Of a stretch of 64,000 nucleotides of DNA, positions 10,236-18,030 are shown in pieces; the stretch's first letter is position 1, and every line of letters begins with the position of its first letter. The translations under genes and the position numbers were made by a program. This stretch comes from Sorangium cellulosum (lineage in GTDB: Bacteria > Myxococcota_A > Polyangia > Polyangiales > Polyangiaceae), in contig NZ_CP012673.1 in assembly GCF_002950945.1 (NCBI RefSeq), positions 6,137,001 to 6,201,000 on the forward strand, read 5' to 3'. A model generated the notes under the pieces. It worked only from the letters and a program-made list of their open reading frames with translations, was not told the origin of the DNA and did no database searches.

Positions 10236-11296
10236 AGGCCAATATCGTTCTTTTGCCCGGCGACGGCATCGGCGTCGAGGTGGTCGGCGAAGCCCGCGCC
10301 ACCCTCGATGCTGTCGCCTCCCGCTTCGGCCACAGCTTCACCTACTCGGAGCACCTCATCGGCGGCTGCGCCATCGACGCGGCCGGCACCGCGCTCGAGC
10401 CGTCGACGCTCGAGGCCTGCCGCGCCGCGGACGCCGTCCTGCTCGGCGCGGTCGGCGGCCCGAAGTGGGACAACCCGAGCGCGAACGTCCGCCCCGAGCA
10501 GGGGCTGCTCGCGCTGCGCCACGGGCTCGGCCTCTACGCGAACCTGCGGCCGATCCGGCTGTTCCCGGAGCTCGTCCAGGCCTCGCCGCTCAAGCCGGAG
10601 CGGCTCGCGGACGTCGACATCCTGGTCGTCCGGGAGCTCACGGGCGGCCTCTACTTCGGCAAGCCGCGGCTCCGCGAGGAGGTCAACGGCAAGCGCCGCG
10701 CGGTCGACACGCTCGAGTACACGGACGAGGAGATCCAGCGCGTCGTCGAGCTCTCCTTCCGCCTCGCGTCCTCGCGGCGTCGCCTGGTCACGTCGGTCGA
10801 CAAGGCGAACGTGCTCGAGTCGTCGCGGCTCTGGCGGACGGTGGCGACGGAGGTCGCCGCGCGTTTCCCCGAGATCCGGATCGAGCACCAGCTCGTCGAC
10901 TCGTGCGCGATGCGGCTCATCACCGCGGCGTCGGCGTTCGACGTCATCGTGACCGAGAACATGTTCGGCGACATTTTGACGGACGAGGCCGCGGTCCTTG
11001 CGGGCTCGCTCGGGCTCCTGCCGAGCGCGTCGCTCGGCGAGGGCACACGCGGCGTTTACGAGCCGATCCACGGCTCGGCGCCCGACATCGCCGGCAAGGG
11101 GATCGCCAACCCGATCGGCACGATCCTGAGCGCCGCGATGCTGCTCCGGCACTCGCTGCGGCTCGAGAAGGAGGCGGCCGCGGTCGAGCGCGCCGTGGCG
11201 CAGGCGATCGCCGGCGGCGCGCGGACGGCGGACCTCGGCGGCAAGCTCTCGACCCAGGCGATGGGCGAGGTCATCCGCGCGAAGCTCGCCGACTGA
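10232..11296 (+). CDS. leuB: 3-isopropylmalate dehydrogenase
   Basis: NAD-dependent oxidative decarboxylation of 3-isopropylmalate in leucine synthesis; in the citramalate route the same enzyme oxidises 3-methylmalate. At 354 residues it has normal length. It shows the N-terminal LLPGDGIG, the substrate loop with RELTGGLYFG, the catalytic Lys in SVDKANVLESS, and the metal and NAD motifs TENMFGDILTDEA and YEPIHGSAPDIAGKG. The ATG overlaps the cimA stop by four bases (ATGA), so the two are translationally coupled. leuC, leuD, ilvD and the transaminase are not in the window. A strong hairpin follows at 11311-11345. Confidence 0.97.
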   Translation: MKANIVLLPGDGIGVEVVGEARATLDAVASRFGHSFTYSEHLIGGCAIDAAGTALEPSTLEACRAADAVLLGAVGGPKWDNPSANVRPEQGLLALRHGLGLYANLRPIRLFPELVQASPLKPERLADVDILVVRELTGGLYFGKPRLREEVNGKRRAVDTLEYTDEEIQRVVELSFRLASSRRRLVTSVDKANVLESSRLWRTVATEVAARFPEIRIEHQLVDSCAMRLITAASAFDVIVTENMFGDILTDEAAVLAGSLGLLPSASLGEGTRGVYEPIHGSAPDIAGKGIANPIGTILSAAMLLRHSLRLEKEAAAVERAVAQAIAGGARTADLGGKLSTQAMGEVIRAKLAD

Positions 11297-11310
11297 ACGC
11301 CCGCGTCGAG

Positions 11311-11345
11311 CGACCTCGGCAGCCCCCGCGCAGGGGGCTCGGTCG
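11311..11345 (+). terminator. Hairpin closing the ilv-leu operon
   Basis: AGCCCCC (11321-11327) pairs with GGGGGCT (11333-11339) around GCGCA, and an outer CGACC (11311-11315) pairs with GGTCG (11341-11345). It begins 15 nt after the leuB stop. There is no U-tract, as with other hairpins at gene ends here. Confidence 0.5.
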
Positions 11346-11447
11346 CCTGCCTGGAGCGCCCTCCCCCGCCCCGCGCTCCGGAATCCGGAACGGCCCTTTC
11401 TCTTCCGTTGCGGCCTCCCCGATGTCGCAAGGCCGCCCCGCGGCGGC

Positions 11448-11453
11448 TAGAAA
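11448..11453 (+). promoter_or_regulatory. -10-like hexamer placed for a leaderless transcript
   Basis: TAGAAA ends 6 nt before the ATG at 11460, and no ribosome-binding site is present between them. A start of transcription about 7 nt downstream would coincide with the ATG. No clear -35 element is seen. Confidence 0.35.
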
Positions 11454-11459
11454 TGCAGC

Positions 11460-11747
11460 ATGTTCATCGTCGTCAACACCATCACCGCCCCCGCGCCGGC
11501 GCTTCAGGCCATGGTGGAGAACTTCCGACGGGCAGCGCCGGAGATGCGGCAGTTCTCCGGTTTCCTCGGCCTCGAGGTCTGGCAGGGCGATGGCAACCTC
11601 AAGGCCGTCTCGAGGTGGACGAGCCGGGAGGCATTCCAGGAGTACCCCCGGTCCGAGGTGTTCAGGCGCCATCACCGCGGCATGAGCGGAGAGCAGGCGC
11701 TGCGCGCGGCGCACATCACGTTCTACGAAGGCGAGGTCATGGCGTGA
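11460..11747 (+). CDS. ABM-domain protein, IsdG/HmoA-like (heme-degrading monooxygenase family)
   Basis: A 95-residue single ABM domain, a dimeric alpha-beta barrel. Sequence and length resemble the IsdG/HmoB-type heme-degrading monooxygenases, with an N-terminal Asn6 (FIVVN) and the helix EYPRSEVFRRHHRG. In IsdG the catalytic set is Asn7, Trp67 and His77. Here the residue ten before His72 is Tyr62, so the Trp is replaced and activity cannot be assumed. No heme-uptake genes are nearby. It may instead be one of the many ABM proteins of unknown substrate. It stands alone between the leuB hairpin and the convergent RsbR-like gene. Confidence 0.75.
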   Translation: MFIVVNTITAPAPALQAMVENFRRAAPEMRQFSGFLGLEVWQGDGNLKAVSRWTSREAFQEYPRSEVFRRHHRGMSGEQALRAAHITFYEGEVMA

Positions 11748-11773
11748 GCGGAGGGCCCTGGCAGGCGGCCAGC

Positions 11774-11839
11774 GCGCCCCCCGCCGGCGGCTGAAGCGCC
11801 CCCCGCCGGCGGCTAACGCGCTCCCCGCCGGCGGCCCAG
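11774..11839. repeat. Three tandem 22-bp palindrome-containing repeats
   Basis: Three units of 22 bp start at 11774, 11796 and 11818. Each carries CCCCGCCGGCGGC around a GCCGGC palindrome. They fill the space between the ABM gene and the convergent RsbR-like gene, and the third copy encodes that protein's last residues. A role in bidirectional termination is possible but unproven. Confidence 0.75.
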
Positions 11840-12952
11840 CGTGCTCTCCGCGTACACGATCCCGTCCTTCAGCGTGCCGCACGTGGTGACGCCGCTGAGC
11901 TCGATCTCGAGCGTTACCAGCGCCTTGGCCAGGTCCGGCCGTATGCCGGTGAGCACGATGTGCGCGCCCACCAGCCGGGTCGCGTGCACCGCGCGCAGGA
12001 TCGCGCTGGCGACCTGCTCGTCCACCTCCGAGACGCCGGTGACATCCAGGATCGCCACGCGGGCCCCATGGGCGGAGACCCCGCGGAGGAGCGTCTCGAT
12101 CACCTGCGCCGCGCGGTCCGCGTCCAGGACCCCGACGAGCGGCAGGACGACGGTCCCCTCGCTGATGGGGATGAGCGGCGTCGAGAGCTCCATGAGCATC
12201 TGGGCCTGCCGCCGGATCGCGGCCTCCAGCCGCTCCCGCTCCGCCTCGGCGTGTTTCTGTTCGGTGATGTCCCGGGCGGCGAGCACCACCCCTTGGAGCT
12301 CGTCCTGGGCGTCGCGCAGCGTGGAGACCGAGAGGGCGACGGGGATCACCGCGCCCTCCCTGGTCACGAGCTCGGACTCCTCGTTGACGATCCGGCGCGC
12401 CTGCCGCGCGCGCTCGAGCAGGGATCTCGCCGCGCCGGCCTTGAGCACACGCTCCGCCGGCTGCTCCAGGATCTCGCCCTTCTCGTACCCGAGGAGCTCC
12501 AGCGCCGCGCGGTTCGCGCTCCTGATCGACCCGTCCATGTGGAAGACGAGGAGCGCATCGGACATCGCCGAGAGGATGTTGCCGACGAACGATGTCGAGG
12601 ACTGGAGCTCCTCGATCATCATGTTCATGCCCGCGGCGAGCCCGTCGAGCTCGTCGACATCGCCGCTGATCTCCGCCTTCCTGGAGTAGTCGAGCGAAGC
12701 GACCGCGAGCGCGACGTCGGTCAGCTCGGCGAGGCGCGCCGACGCCTTCGCCTTGAACGAGCGCAGGGCCGAGAGCTCCTCTGCCAGCCAGTCGAGCGCG
12801 GCGAGGGCGGGCTCGGGCGCGCCCCCGTCGGTCGCCGGGGCCGCGGCCGGGCGGGCCGCGTGGGCCTCCGAGCTGCCCGCCGCGAGGTCCCGGAGCACAC
12901 GCGCGATCTCGCCGAGGTCGGGGCGGCCGTCGGACTGGGCGCCGTCGCTCAA
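11813..12952 (-). CDS. RsbR-like stressosome protein with PAS and STAS domains
   Basis: A 379-residue cytosolic regulator. A charged, Ala-rich N-terminus leads to a HAMP/helix-like segment (LDYSRKAEISGDVDELDG). A PAS sensor follows at about 130-245 (ILSAMSDALLVFHMDG, then VLAARDITEQKHAEAE), and a C-terminal STAS domain from about 260. The STAS part has ILDVTGVSEVDEQVASAI and HIVLTGIRPDLAKALV, the RsbR signatures. Thr305 and Thr335 fall where RsbR is phosphorylated by RsbT. In RsbR the N-terminal domain is a non-heme globin, so the PAS domain suggests a different input, possibly a small ligand or redox signal. The start overlaps the stop of the upstream STAS-like gene (ATGA), so the two are coupled. 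Confidence 0.88.
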   Translation of the reverse strand: MSDGAQSDGRPDLGEIARVLRDLAAGSSEAHAARPAAAPATDGGAPEPALAALDWLAEELSALRSFKAKASARLAELTDVALAVASLDYSRKAEISGDVDELDGLAAGMNMMIEELQSSTSFVGNILSAMSDALLVFHMDGSIRSANRAALELLGYEKGEILEQPAERVLKAGAARSLLERARQARRIVNEESELVTREGAVIPVALSVSTLRDAQDELQGVVLAARDITEQKHAEAERERLEAAIRRQAQMLMELSTPLIPISEGTVVLPLVGVLDADRAAQVIETLLRGVSAHGARVAILDVTGVSEVDEQVASAILRAVHATRLVGAHIVLTGIRPDLAKALVTLEIELSGVTTCGTLKDGIVYAESTLGRRRGAR

Positions 12953-13332
12953 CGGAGGAACCCCCGCAGCCAGCGCATGGCGTCCTCCTCGTCGGTGAAC
13001 AGCTTCCTCGGCACGGGGGCCTGGGACAACGCGAGGAAGAAGTTGCCGATGGCCTTGCTCACGGGCGAGTCCACGAGCAGCGCGAGCGCGCAGTGCCCCT
13101 GCGCGGCCTCCGCCCCTGCGAAGTACTCCCGTGCTGCCCGGTCCACCGTCTTTTGCGCTCGGATGTCGACCAGGACGGGTCGGGGCTTACCACCTGCGAG
13201 ATCGATAGTCGCCCTGACTACCTCCTGCGCATAGGCCAGGCTCATGTGCACGGGAAACGCGGTCGCGCGGAGGATGCCGTCATCTTCGAGCCGGAGGATC
13301 TGGGCGGACGTCACGATCTCGCGAGTCTTCAT
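12949..13332 (-). CDS. STAS-like (SpoIIAA-like) protein
   Basis: A 127-residue protein resembling the STAS/SpoIIAA-like proteins common in myxobacteria. It has an N-terminal strand-rich part (ILRLEDDGILRATAFP), a central helix-strand unit (EVVRATIDLAGGKPRPVLVDIRAQKTVDRAAREYF) and a C-terminal FTDEEDAMRWLRGFL helix. AGG lies directly before the ATG. It is the first gene of a two-gene unit with the RsbR-like protein, overlapping it by four bases, so it probably acts in the same partner-switching complex. The classical phospho-acceptor Ser in a DxSG motif is not evident; Thr60 in AQKTVDR is the nearest candidate. Confidence 0.7.
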   Translation of the reverse strand: MKTREIVTSAQILRLEDDGILRATAFPVHMSLAYAQEVVRATIDLAGGKPRPVLVDIRAQKTVDRAAREYFAGAEAAQGHCALALLVDSPVSKAIGNFFLALSQAPVPRKLFTDEEDAMRWLRGFLR

Positions 13333-13877
13333 CCTGGTTCCCTTCCCGCGCGCAGCCGCCCGCGCGGCCGTCGCCCGAGCTCCGGCCCTCGTTGCTGCAC
13401 CGCGCCATCTCTGCTTCTCACGCTGTTTGTGGTCCAGGGCGTCACGACGGCAGCCCTAAACCATACCCTCTCCGAGGTCGCGCTGTCCATCACTTCGCAG
13501 CCCGACCCCACCTCTCCCACCTCTGTGGACCAGTCAACCAGCACACCCAGCACACGCGGGCGGCTGTTCCTCCGGCGCGTGGAGCGCAGTGAACCGCGCG
13601 CATCGGCGCCTCCCCTGCGCCTCGTCTCACCCTCCTCGTCCTTGTTGTCGTCGTCGTCGTCCTGGCCGCGCGCAGCCCCATCGCCGGCCCGCGCGCGAGA
13701 CATCGCTGAAAGCATCCATGGTGTCTCTTGTGTCCCTGCTGGGGCAATCGACGCCACGCCCTCGACACCACACATGATCCAGCGGCGGGGAGGCTCAGTT
13801 CCCCGCGTGTCATGGCCGACTTCGATCACGGGCCATGACTTCGATCCACATGAATTGCTCTGTATAGGAGAACGGAA
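13333..13877. other. Non-coding stretch upstream of the Trp/Gly-repeat lipoprotein
   Basis: 545 bp with no convincing gene between divergent genes. A GTC microsatellite lies near 13645-13662. Just before the lipoprotein gene are a paired direct repeat and an inverted repeat at 13810-13846, followed by TATAGGAG. Confidence 0.5.
13810..13846 (+). promoter_or_regulatory. Operator-like repeats upstream of the Trp/Gly lipoprotein
   Basis: GACTTCGATC occurs at 13818-13827 and 13837-13846, 19 bp apart (about two helical turns). An 8-bp inverted repeat pairs TCATGGCC (13810-13817) with GGCCATGA (13831-13838). TATAGG, a -10-like hexamer, follows at 13863-13868 and overlaps the ribosome site AGGAG. 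This suggests binding of a dimeric regulator. Confidence 0.4.
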
Positions 13878-14387
13878 ATGAGCCAATTGATGAAGATCGC
13901 ATCGCTGGTTGCCCTCTCGACTGCGCTCTCGGCAGCCGGCTGCATGGCCGAAACGACGGAGTCGGACACGGCGACCGACGAGTCGACGGCCCAGACCGAC
14001 GAGGCAACGCAAGCGTTCGAGACCGAAGAGACGGACACCGCGGATCAGGAGTCGAGCGCGGAGCCGGCGATGGACGAGGGCGCGGTGGACCTCGGCGCGG
14101 CGGACCTCGGCGCGGCGGACCTCGGCGCGGCGGACCCCGGCGCGGTGGACCCCGGCGCGGCGGGCTCCGGTGAGGAGAACGCCGGCGAGAACGCGGAGGC
14201 GTCGCGCTTCTGGGGCGGCTGGGGCTACCGGCCCTGGGGCTTTGGCGGCTGGGGCGTCCGGCCCTGGGGCTTTGGCGGCTGGGGCTACCGGCCCTGGGGC
14301 TTTGGCGGCTGGGGCTACCGGCCCTGGGGCTTTGGCGGCTGGGGCGGCTTTGGCGGCTGCGGCGGCTTTAGCGGCTGCGGCTGGTAA
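13878..14387 (+). CDS. Lipoprotein-like protein with Trp/Gly tandem repeats
   Basis: A 169-residue exported protein of unknown role. The signal peptide ends in LSAAGC, with Cys22 as the probable lipid site. The lipobox is imperfect, with Ala where Leu is usual. An acidic Thr/Glu/Asp-rich region follows. Next come six 5-residue repeats of the type GA(V/A)DL and finally four 10-residue repeats (G-WG(Y/V)RPWGFGG), ending in a Gly/Cys tail (GGCGGFSGCGW). The ATG has AGGAG 7 nt upstream. The repeat part resembles surface or matrix proteins rather than an enzyme. The coding DNA repeats are perfect enough to suggest recent expansion. No homologue is recognised. Confidence 0.8.
   Translation: MSQLMKIASLVALSTALSAAGCMAETTESDTATDESTAQTDEATQAFETEETDTADQESSAEPAMDEGAVDLGAADLGAADLGAADPGAVDPGAAGSGEENAGENAEASRFWGGWGYRPWGFGGWGVRPWGFGGWGYRPWGFGGWGYRPWGFGGWGGFGGCGGFSGCGW
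14079..14168 (+). repeat. Six tandem 15-bp coding repeats
   Basis: Units of the form GGCGCGG(T/C)GGACCTC starting at 14079, 14094, 14109, 14124, 14139 and 14154, encoding Gly-Ala-(Val/Ala)-Asp-Leu/Pro. Copies differ by single bases only. Confidence 0.8.
14221..14340 (+). repeat. Four tandem 30-bp coding repeats
   Basis: Exact 30-bp units at 14221, 14251, 14281 and 14311, encoding a Trp/Gly/Arg/Pro-rich decapeptide. The second copy differs at two bases, giving Val in place of Tyr. Confidence 0.9.
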
Positions 14388-14534
14388 CGAGCGCGTCGGG
14401 CCGCGCGGCCCGATGACGTGGGGGCGCGGCCCGCGATGAGCGTCGGCAGCGCCGTGGCTCGGTCCTCGCCGCGGCGCTTCCCGCCGTCATGGCGTCACTG
14501 CATCACCCCCAGCGCGGGTCGCGCACCCTCGACC

Positions 14535-14576
14535 CGCCGAGGCTCCCTCTCGCGTCCCACGGAGGGAGCCTCGGCG
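14535..14576. terminator. Bidirectional hairpin between convergent genes
   Basis: A perfect 15-bp inverted repeat, arms 14535-14549 and 14562-14576, around a 12-nt loop. It lies between the lipoprotein gene and the convergent narK. It lacks a U-tract on either side, but its position suggests a shared terminator. Confidence 0.6.
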
Positions 14577-14664
14577 TCCTGGAGAGCGCGCATCGGTCGG
14601 TCCACGCGTGCGCCGGCGAGCAGATCCGCCCGGCGTCCGTGGCCCCCCGGGGCGCGCGGCTCCG

Positions 14665-16041
14665 TCAAGCGTCGGCCTCGGCGAGGCTCGGGATGCGGTT
14701 CACGAGGAACCGGGACCTCATGTAACACCACCACGTGAGCCCCATGCAGGTGAGATAGAAGGCGAAGAAATACATGAGCGCGGTGGAGGCGCTGCCCGTC
14801 GCCTTGATCGAGGCGCCGAAGCTCCGCGGGATGAAGAAGCCGCCCAGCGCGCCGATCGCCGAGGTGAAGCCGAGGACGGCCGCGCTGTGCCGGCGCGCGG
14901 TGACCAGCGCCTCGTTGCGCGCCGCCTCGCCCTTGCCCTGCGCGGCGCGCAGGTGGTCGCGCCGGAAGAGGACGGGGACCATCCGGAACGTCGAGCCGTT
15001 GCCGAGGCCGGTCGTGATGAACATGACCAGGAACATCGTCACGACGCCGGGGTAGCTCTTCTCGTTCAGGAAATGGATGATCCCGAGCGACGCGACCCCC
15101 ATCACGACGAAGTTCCAGAACGTGATGCGCGCGCCGCCCAGCTTGTCAGCGAGGTAGCCGCCGAACGGGCGGGCCACCGAGCCGATGAGCGCGCCAGCGA
15201 ACGTGAGCTCGAGGGTGATCGCGGGGAACTGCATCTTGAGCAGGAGCGGCAGGGCCGCCGAGTAGCCGATGAACGAGCCGAACGTCCCGATGTACAGCCA
15301 CGCGATGATCCAGGTGTGCTTGTTCCTGGCGGCGGCCAGCTGGTCCTTGTAGTTCGACCTCGCCGACGCCAGGTTGTTCATGAAGAAATAGGCGCCGGCC
15401 GCCGAGAGGAGGATGAACGGGATCCACATCAGCCCGGCGTTCTGCAGGTAGATCCCCGACTCGGTGTGGTACCCGCCGATCGCCGCCGCGACCGCGCCAG
15501 GGCCGACGAGGATGGGCACGAGGAGCTGCACGTTGCTGACGCCGATGTTCCCGCCCGCGGCGTTGAGCCCGAGCGCCAGGCCCTTCTTCTTGTCGGGATA
15601 GAAGAACGAGATGTTCGCCATGCTGGAGGCGAAGTTGCCGCCGCCGAGCCCCGCGGTCCCCGCCGCGATCGCCATCAGCCAGAACGGCGTGTCGGGCCGG
15701 GTCACGAGCACCGAGAGCGAGATCGTGGGAATGAGCAGCAAGAGCGCGCTGACGATCGTCCAGTTGCGCCCGCCGAACTTCGGGACGGCGAACGTGTAGG
15801 GGAACCGGATGAGCGCGCCGATGAGGCCCGGGATCGCGACCAGCAGGAACAGCTGATCCGTCGTGTAATTGAAGCCGACCTTGGGGAGCCGGGTGGCCGT
15901 CACGCTCCACAGCAGCCAGACGGAAAAGCCGATGTTCTCGGCGATGATCGACCAGATGAGGTTCCGGCGGGCGATGCGCTTCCCCGTCTTCTCCCAGAAC
16001 ACCTCATCGTCGGGATTCCACTCGGTAATCAAAGTCGACAT
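14665..16041 (-). CDS. narK: NarK-type nitrate/nitrite transporter
   Basis: A 458-residue major facilitator protein with about 12 membrane helices. It carries the nitrate signatures of the NarK/NRT2 family: the glycine-rich GLGGGNFASSMANISFF in helix 5 and the second signature GLGNGSTFRMVPVLF in helix 11. WSIIAENIGFSVWLLWS in helix 1 also fits NarK. It imports nitrate or exchanges it for nitrite across the inner membrane. I chose the ATG at 16041, preceded by AGGAGGACAG, over an ATG 12 codons upstream. The nitrate signatures make the call strong. No nitrate or nitrite reductase lies in the window, so the gene stands apart from its usual partners. Confidence 0.92.
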   Translation of the reverse strand: MSTLITEWNPDDEVFWEKTGKRIARRNLIWSIIAENIGFSVWLLWSVTATRLPKVGFNYTTDQLFLLVAIPGLIGALIRFPYTFAVPKFGGRNWTIVSALLLLIPTISLSVLVTRPDTPFWLMAIAAGTAGLGGGNFASSMANISFFYPDKKKGLALGLNAAGGNIGVSNVQLLVPILVGPGAVAAAIGGYHTESGIYLQNAGLMWIPFILLSAAGAYFFMNNLASARSNYKDQLAAARNKHTWIIAWLYIGTFGSFIGYSAALPLLLKMQFPAITLELTFAGALIGSVARPFGGYLADKLGGARITFWNFVVMGVASLGIIHFLNEKSYPGVVTMFLVMFITTGLGNGSTFRMVPVLFRRDHLRAAQGKGEAARNEALVTARRHSAAVLGFTSAIGALGGFFIPRSFGASIKATGSASTALMYFFAFYLTCMGLTWWCYMRSRFLVNRIPSLAEADA

Positions 16042-16374
16042 CTGTCCTCCTCGGCAAGATCGGGCCATGGCAACCATGGAACACGGCGCTCATGAGGCAG
16101 CCGCCTCCGATCAACTCGTGCTCTGCATCGGCTGGGATGCATTACCCGTCATGGTCCAACAGCGGAGTTTCTCCTGTGTTTCTTGTCCGTTTCGACGCAC
16201 CTTTTCCGCTCGGCCACGTCATCGCGGCGCCTGCGTGGCGTCGAGTCGCGAGCGCGCTGCGCTGTCCCGCGATCTATCGCGCGGCGGTCGATCTGCAGCG
16301 CCGCGCCGCGCGCTGACCATCACGCGGCTGGCCATCACGCAGCGATCTGGCCGCCGCGCCGCGCCGCGCGCTCG
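16042..16374. other. Intergenic region upstream of narK
   Basis: 333 bp between narK and the membrane kinase, both on the minus strand. It should contain the narK promoter. No FNR-type (TTGAT-N4-ATCAA) site or other recognisable operator was found, and no gene is supported. Confidence 0.45.
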
Positions 16375-18030
16375 CTATCGCGCCGCGGCCGATCGCGTCG
16401 AGCGGCCCCGCGCCGAGGGGAGGCGCTCGGGCGGCGCCTCGGGCTGGCCGAGCTTCTCGGCGCGATCGGCGATCCAGAAGCGCTCCGCGTCCGCGGGGCT
16501 CCAGGCGGACTCGTCGAGGAGCGGGACCAGCGCGTCGAACAGCGTCCGCGCGCTCTGGAACCGATGGCGCGGGTCCTTGGAGAGGCACCGGAGCACGATC
16601 CGGTCGACCGCGGGGGGGACGGCCGCGCCGCGGCGCACCGACGGCGCGAGCGGCGCCTTCGTCATGTGCGCGATGAACAGCTGCCCTGACGACGTGCCCT
16701 CGAACGGCAGCTCCCCGGTGAGCAGGAAGTACAACGTGCCCCCGAGCGCATAGATGTCACTGCGCGCGTCCGCGCGATCGCCGCGGCAGACCTCGGGGGC
16801 CATGTACGCGGGCGTCCCGCAGAGCATGCCGCTGCTCGTCAGCTCGGCGTCCTGGCCGCCCTCGACCATCCGCGCGACGCCGAAGTCGAGCAGCTTGAGG
16901 AAATCGTGGTCGTCGCCCACGCGGGTGACGAACAGGTTCTGCGGCTTGATGTCCCGGTGGATGATCCCCGCCTCGTGCGCCTCGATGAGCGAACGGCAGG
17001 CCTGCACGGCGAAGCGCACGGCGCGCGCCACGGGCATCGGGCCGTGGGTGCGCACGATGGCCGCGAGATCGGCCCCGCGCAGGTGCTCCATGGCGATGTA
17101 ATAGATGCCGTCGTCGCTCGCGCCGAAGTCGAAGATGCGGATCGTGTGCGGATCGCTGAGCTTGCTGGCCGCGTGCGCCTCCTGCTCGAAGCGCTTCAGC
17201 ACCGCCGCGTCCGGCGCGTCCCGCGTCCGCAGGAGCTTGAGCGCGACGTCGCGCTGGAGCGTCTCGTCCCAGGCGAGCCACACCTCGCTCATCCCCCCTT
17301 TTCCGATCGGCGCCTCGAGCCGGTACCTCCCCAGCTTCCGCGCCTGGTAGACCTGCTGCTGCGCGGCCCACACGACGTGGCTGGACATGGCCCCGATCAC
17401 CCCGGAGGCGGGGACGAAGATGTAATGGCTCACGGCCGTGAGCAGCGTCGTGAGGTCGAGCCACGACGCCCGGATCGACGGGGAGAAGAAGGCGGCGATG
17501 CCCATGATGGCCGGGAAGGAGAGGACCATCGGCGCGGACGTGACGACCGCCTTGCTGAACGGCGCGGGCACGAGCGCCGTGCGGAGCAGCACGACGATGG
17601 AGAGCCCGTGCATGTACGCGCTGGTCAGGCCGCCGAACTCGATCGCCATCAGCACGATGAAGATGGCGGCGGTGAGGAACGCGGCGTCGTACGTGAGGAG
17701 CACGAGGCGCCCCGAGACGTTCGGGCGGCCCGACAGCCGGTACGCGGCGACGGCGAACGCCTGCTCCACCGCGCGCAGCACGAGGCAGTGCCACACCGGC
17801 GCCGCGGGGTAGAGCACGATCGCCATGAACACATCGACGAGCGTGAACGTGGGCCAGATCCAGAGCGCGACCCGGATCGCGCGGCGGACCGCGCGGCGGA
17901 CGCTCTCCGTGTCGTGGGCGGCGAGCGCGCTGCGCCGCACGCCCATCGCGCGACTCTCGCGCTCCCTGAGCATGCGCGACGGGGCCGAGCGCTCAGCGCG
18001 GAGGGCCTCTCTGAGCAGCGCACGCTTCAT
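16375..18030 (-). CDS. Membrane Ser/Thr protein kinase with N-terminal multi-helix domain
   Basis: A 551-residue Hanks-type kinase with an unusual layout. Residues 50-225 form about six membrane helices (for example ALWIWPTFTLVDVFM, AFLTAAIFIVLMAIEF, APMVLSFPAIMGIAAFF), followed by a cytosolic kinase domain. All catalytic parts are present: the Gly loop at 243-250 (GKGGMSEV), Lys265 (VALKLL), HRD at 358-360 with KPQN, DFG at 382-384, and MAPEV. It is therefore likely active on Ser or Thr. The membrane part may sense a membrane or hydrophobic signal. I chose the ATG at 18030, where kinase-family proteins of this type begin; its ribosome site (GAGAG) is weak and the frame stays open upstream. 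No partner gene is adjacent. Confidence 0.88.
   Translation of the reverse strand: MKRALLREALRAERSAPSRMLRERESRAMGVRRSALAAHDTESVRRAVRRAIRVALWIWPTFTLVDVFMAIVLYPAAPVWHCLVLRAVEQAFAVAAYRLSGRPNVSGRLVLLTYDAAFLTAAIFIVLMAIEFGGLTSAYMHGLSIVVLLRTALVPAPFSKAVVTSAPMVLSFPAIMGIAAFFSPSIRASWLDLTTLLTAVSHYIFVPASGVIGAMSSHVVWAAQQQVYQARKLGRYRLEAPIGKGGMSEVWLAWDETLQRDVALKLLRTRDAPDAAVLKRFEQEAHAASKLSDPHTIRIFDFGASDDGIYYIAMEHLRGADLAAIVRTHGPMPVARAVRFAVQACRSLIEAHEAGIIHRDIKPQNLFVTRVGDDHDFLKLLDFGVARMVEGGQDAELTSSGMLCGTPAYMAPEVCRGDRADARSDIYALGGTLYFLLTGELPFEGTSSGQLFIAHMTKAPLAPSVRRGAAVPPAVDRIVLRCLSKDPRHRFQSARTLFDALVPLLDESAWSPADAERFWIADRAEKLGQPEAPPERLPSARGRSTRSAAAR

Noticed and set aside
16042..16374. FNR or NarL operator upstream of narK
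   Set aside because: Only a half-site (TTGATC on the minus strand near 16110) is present; the second half is missing.
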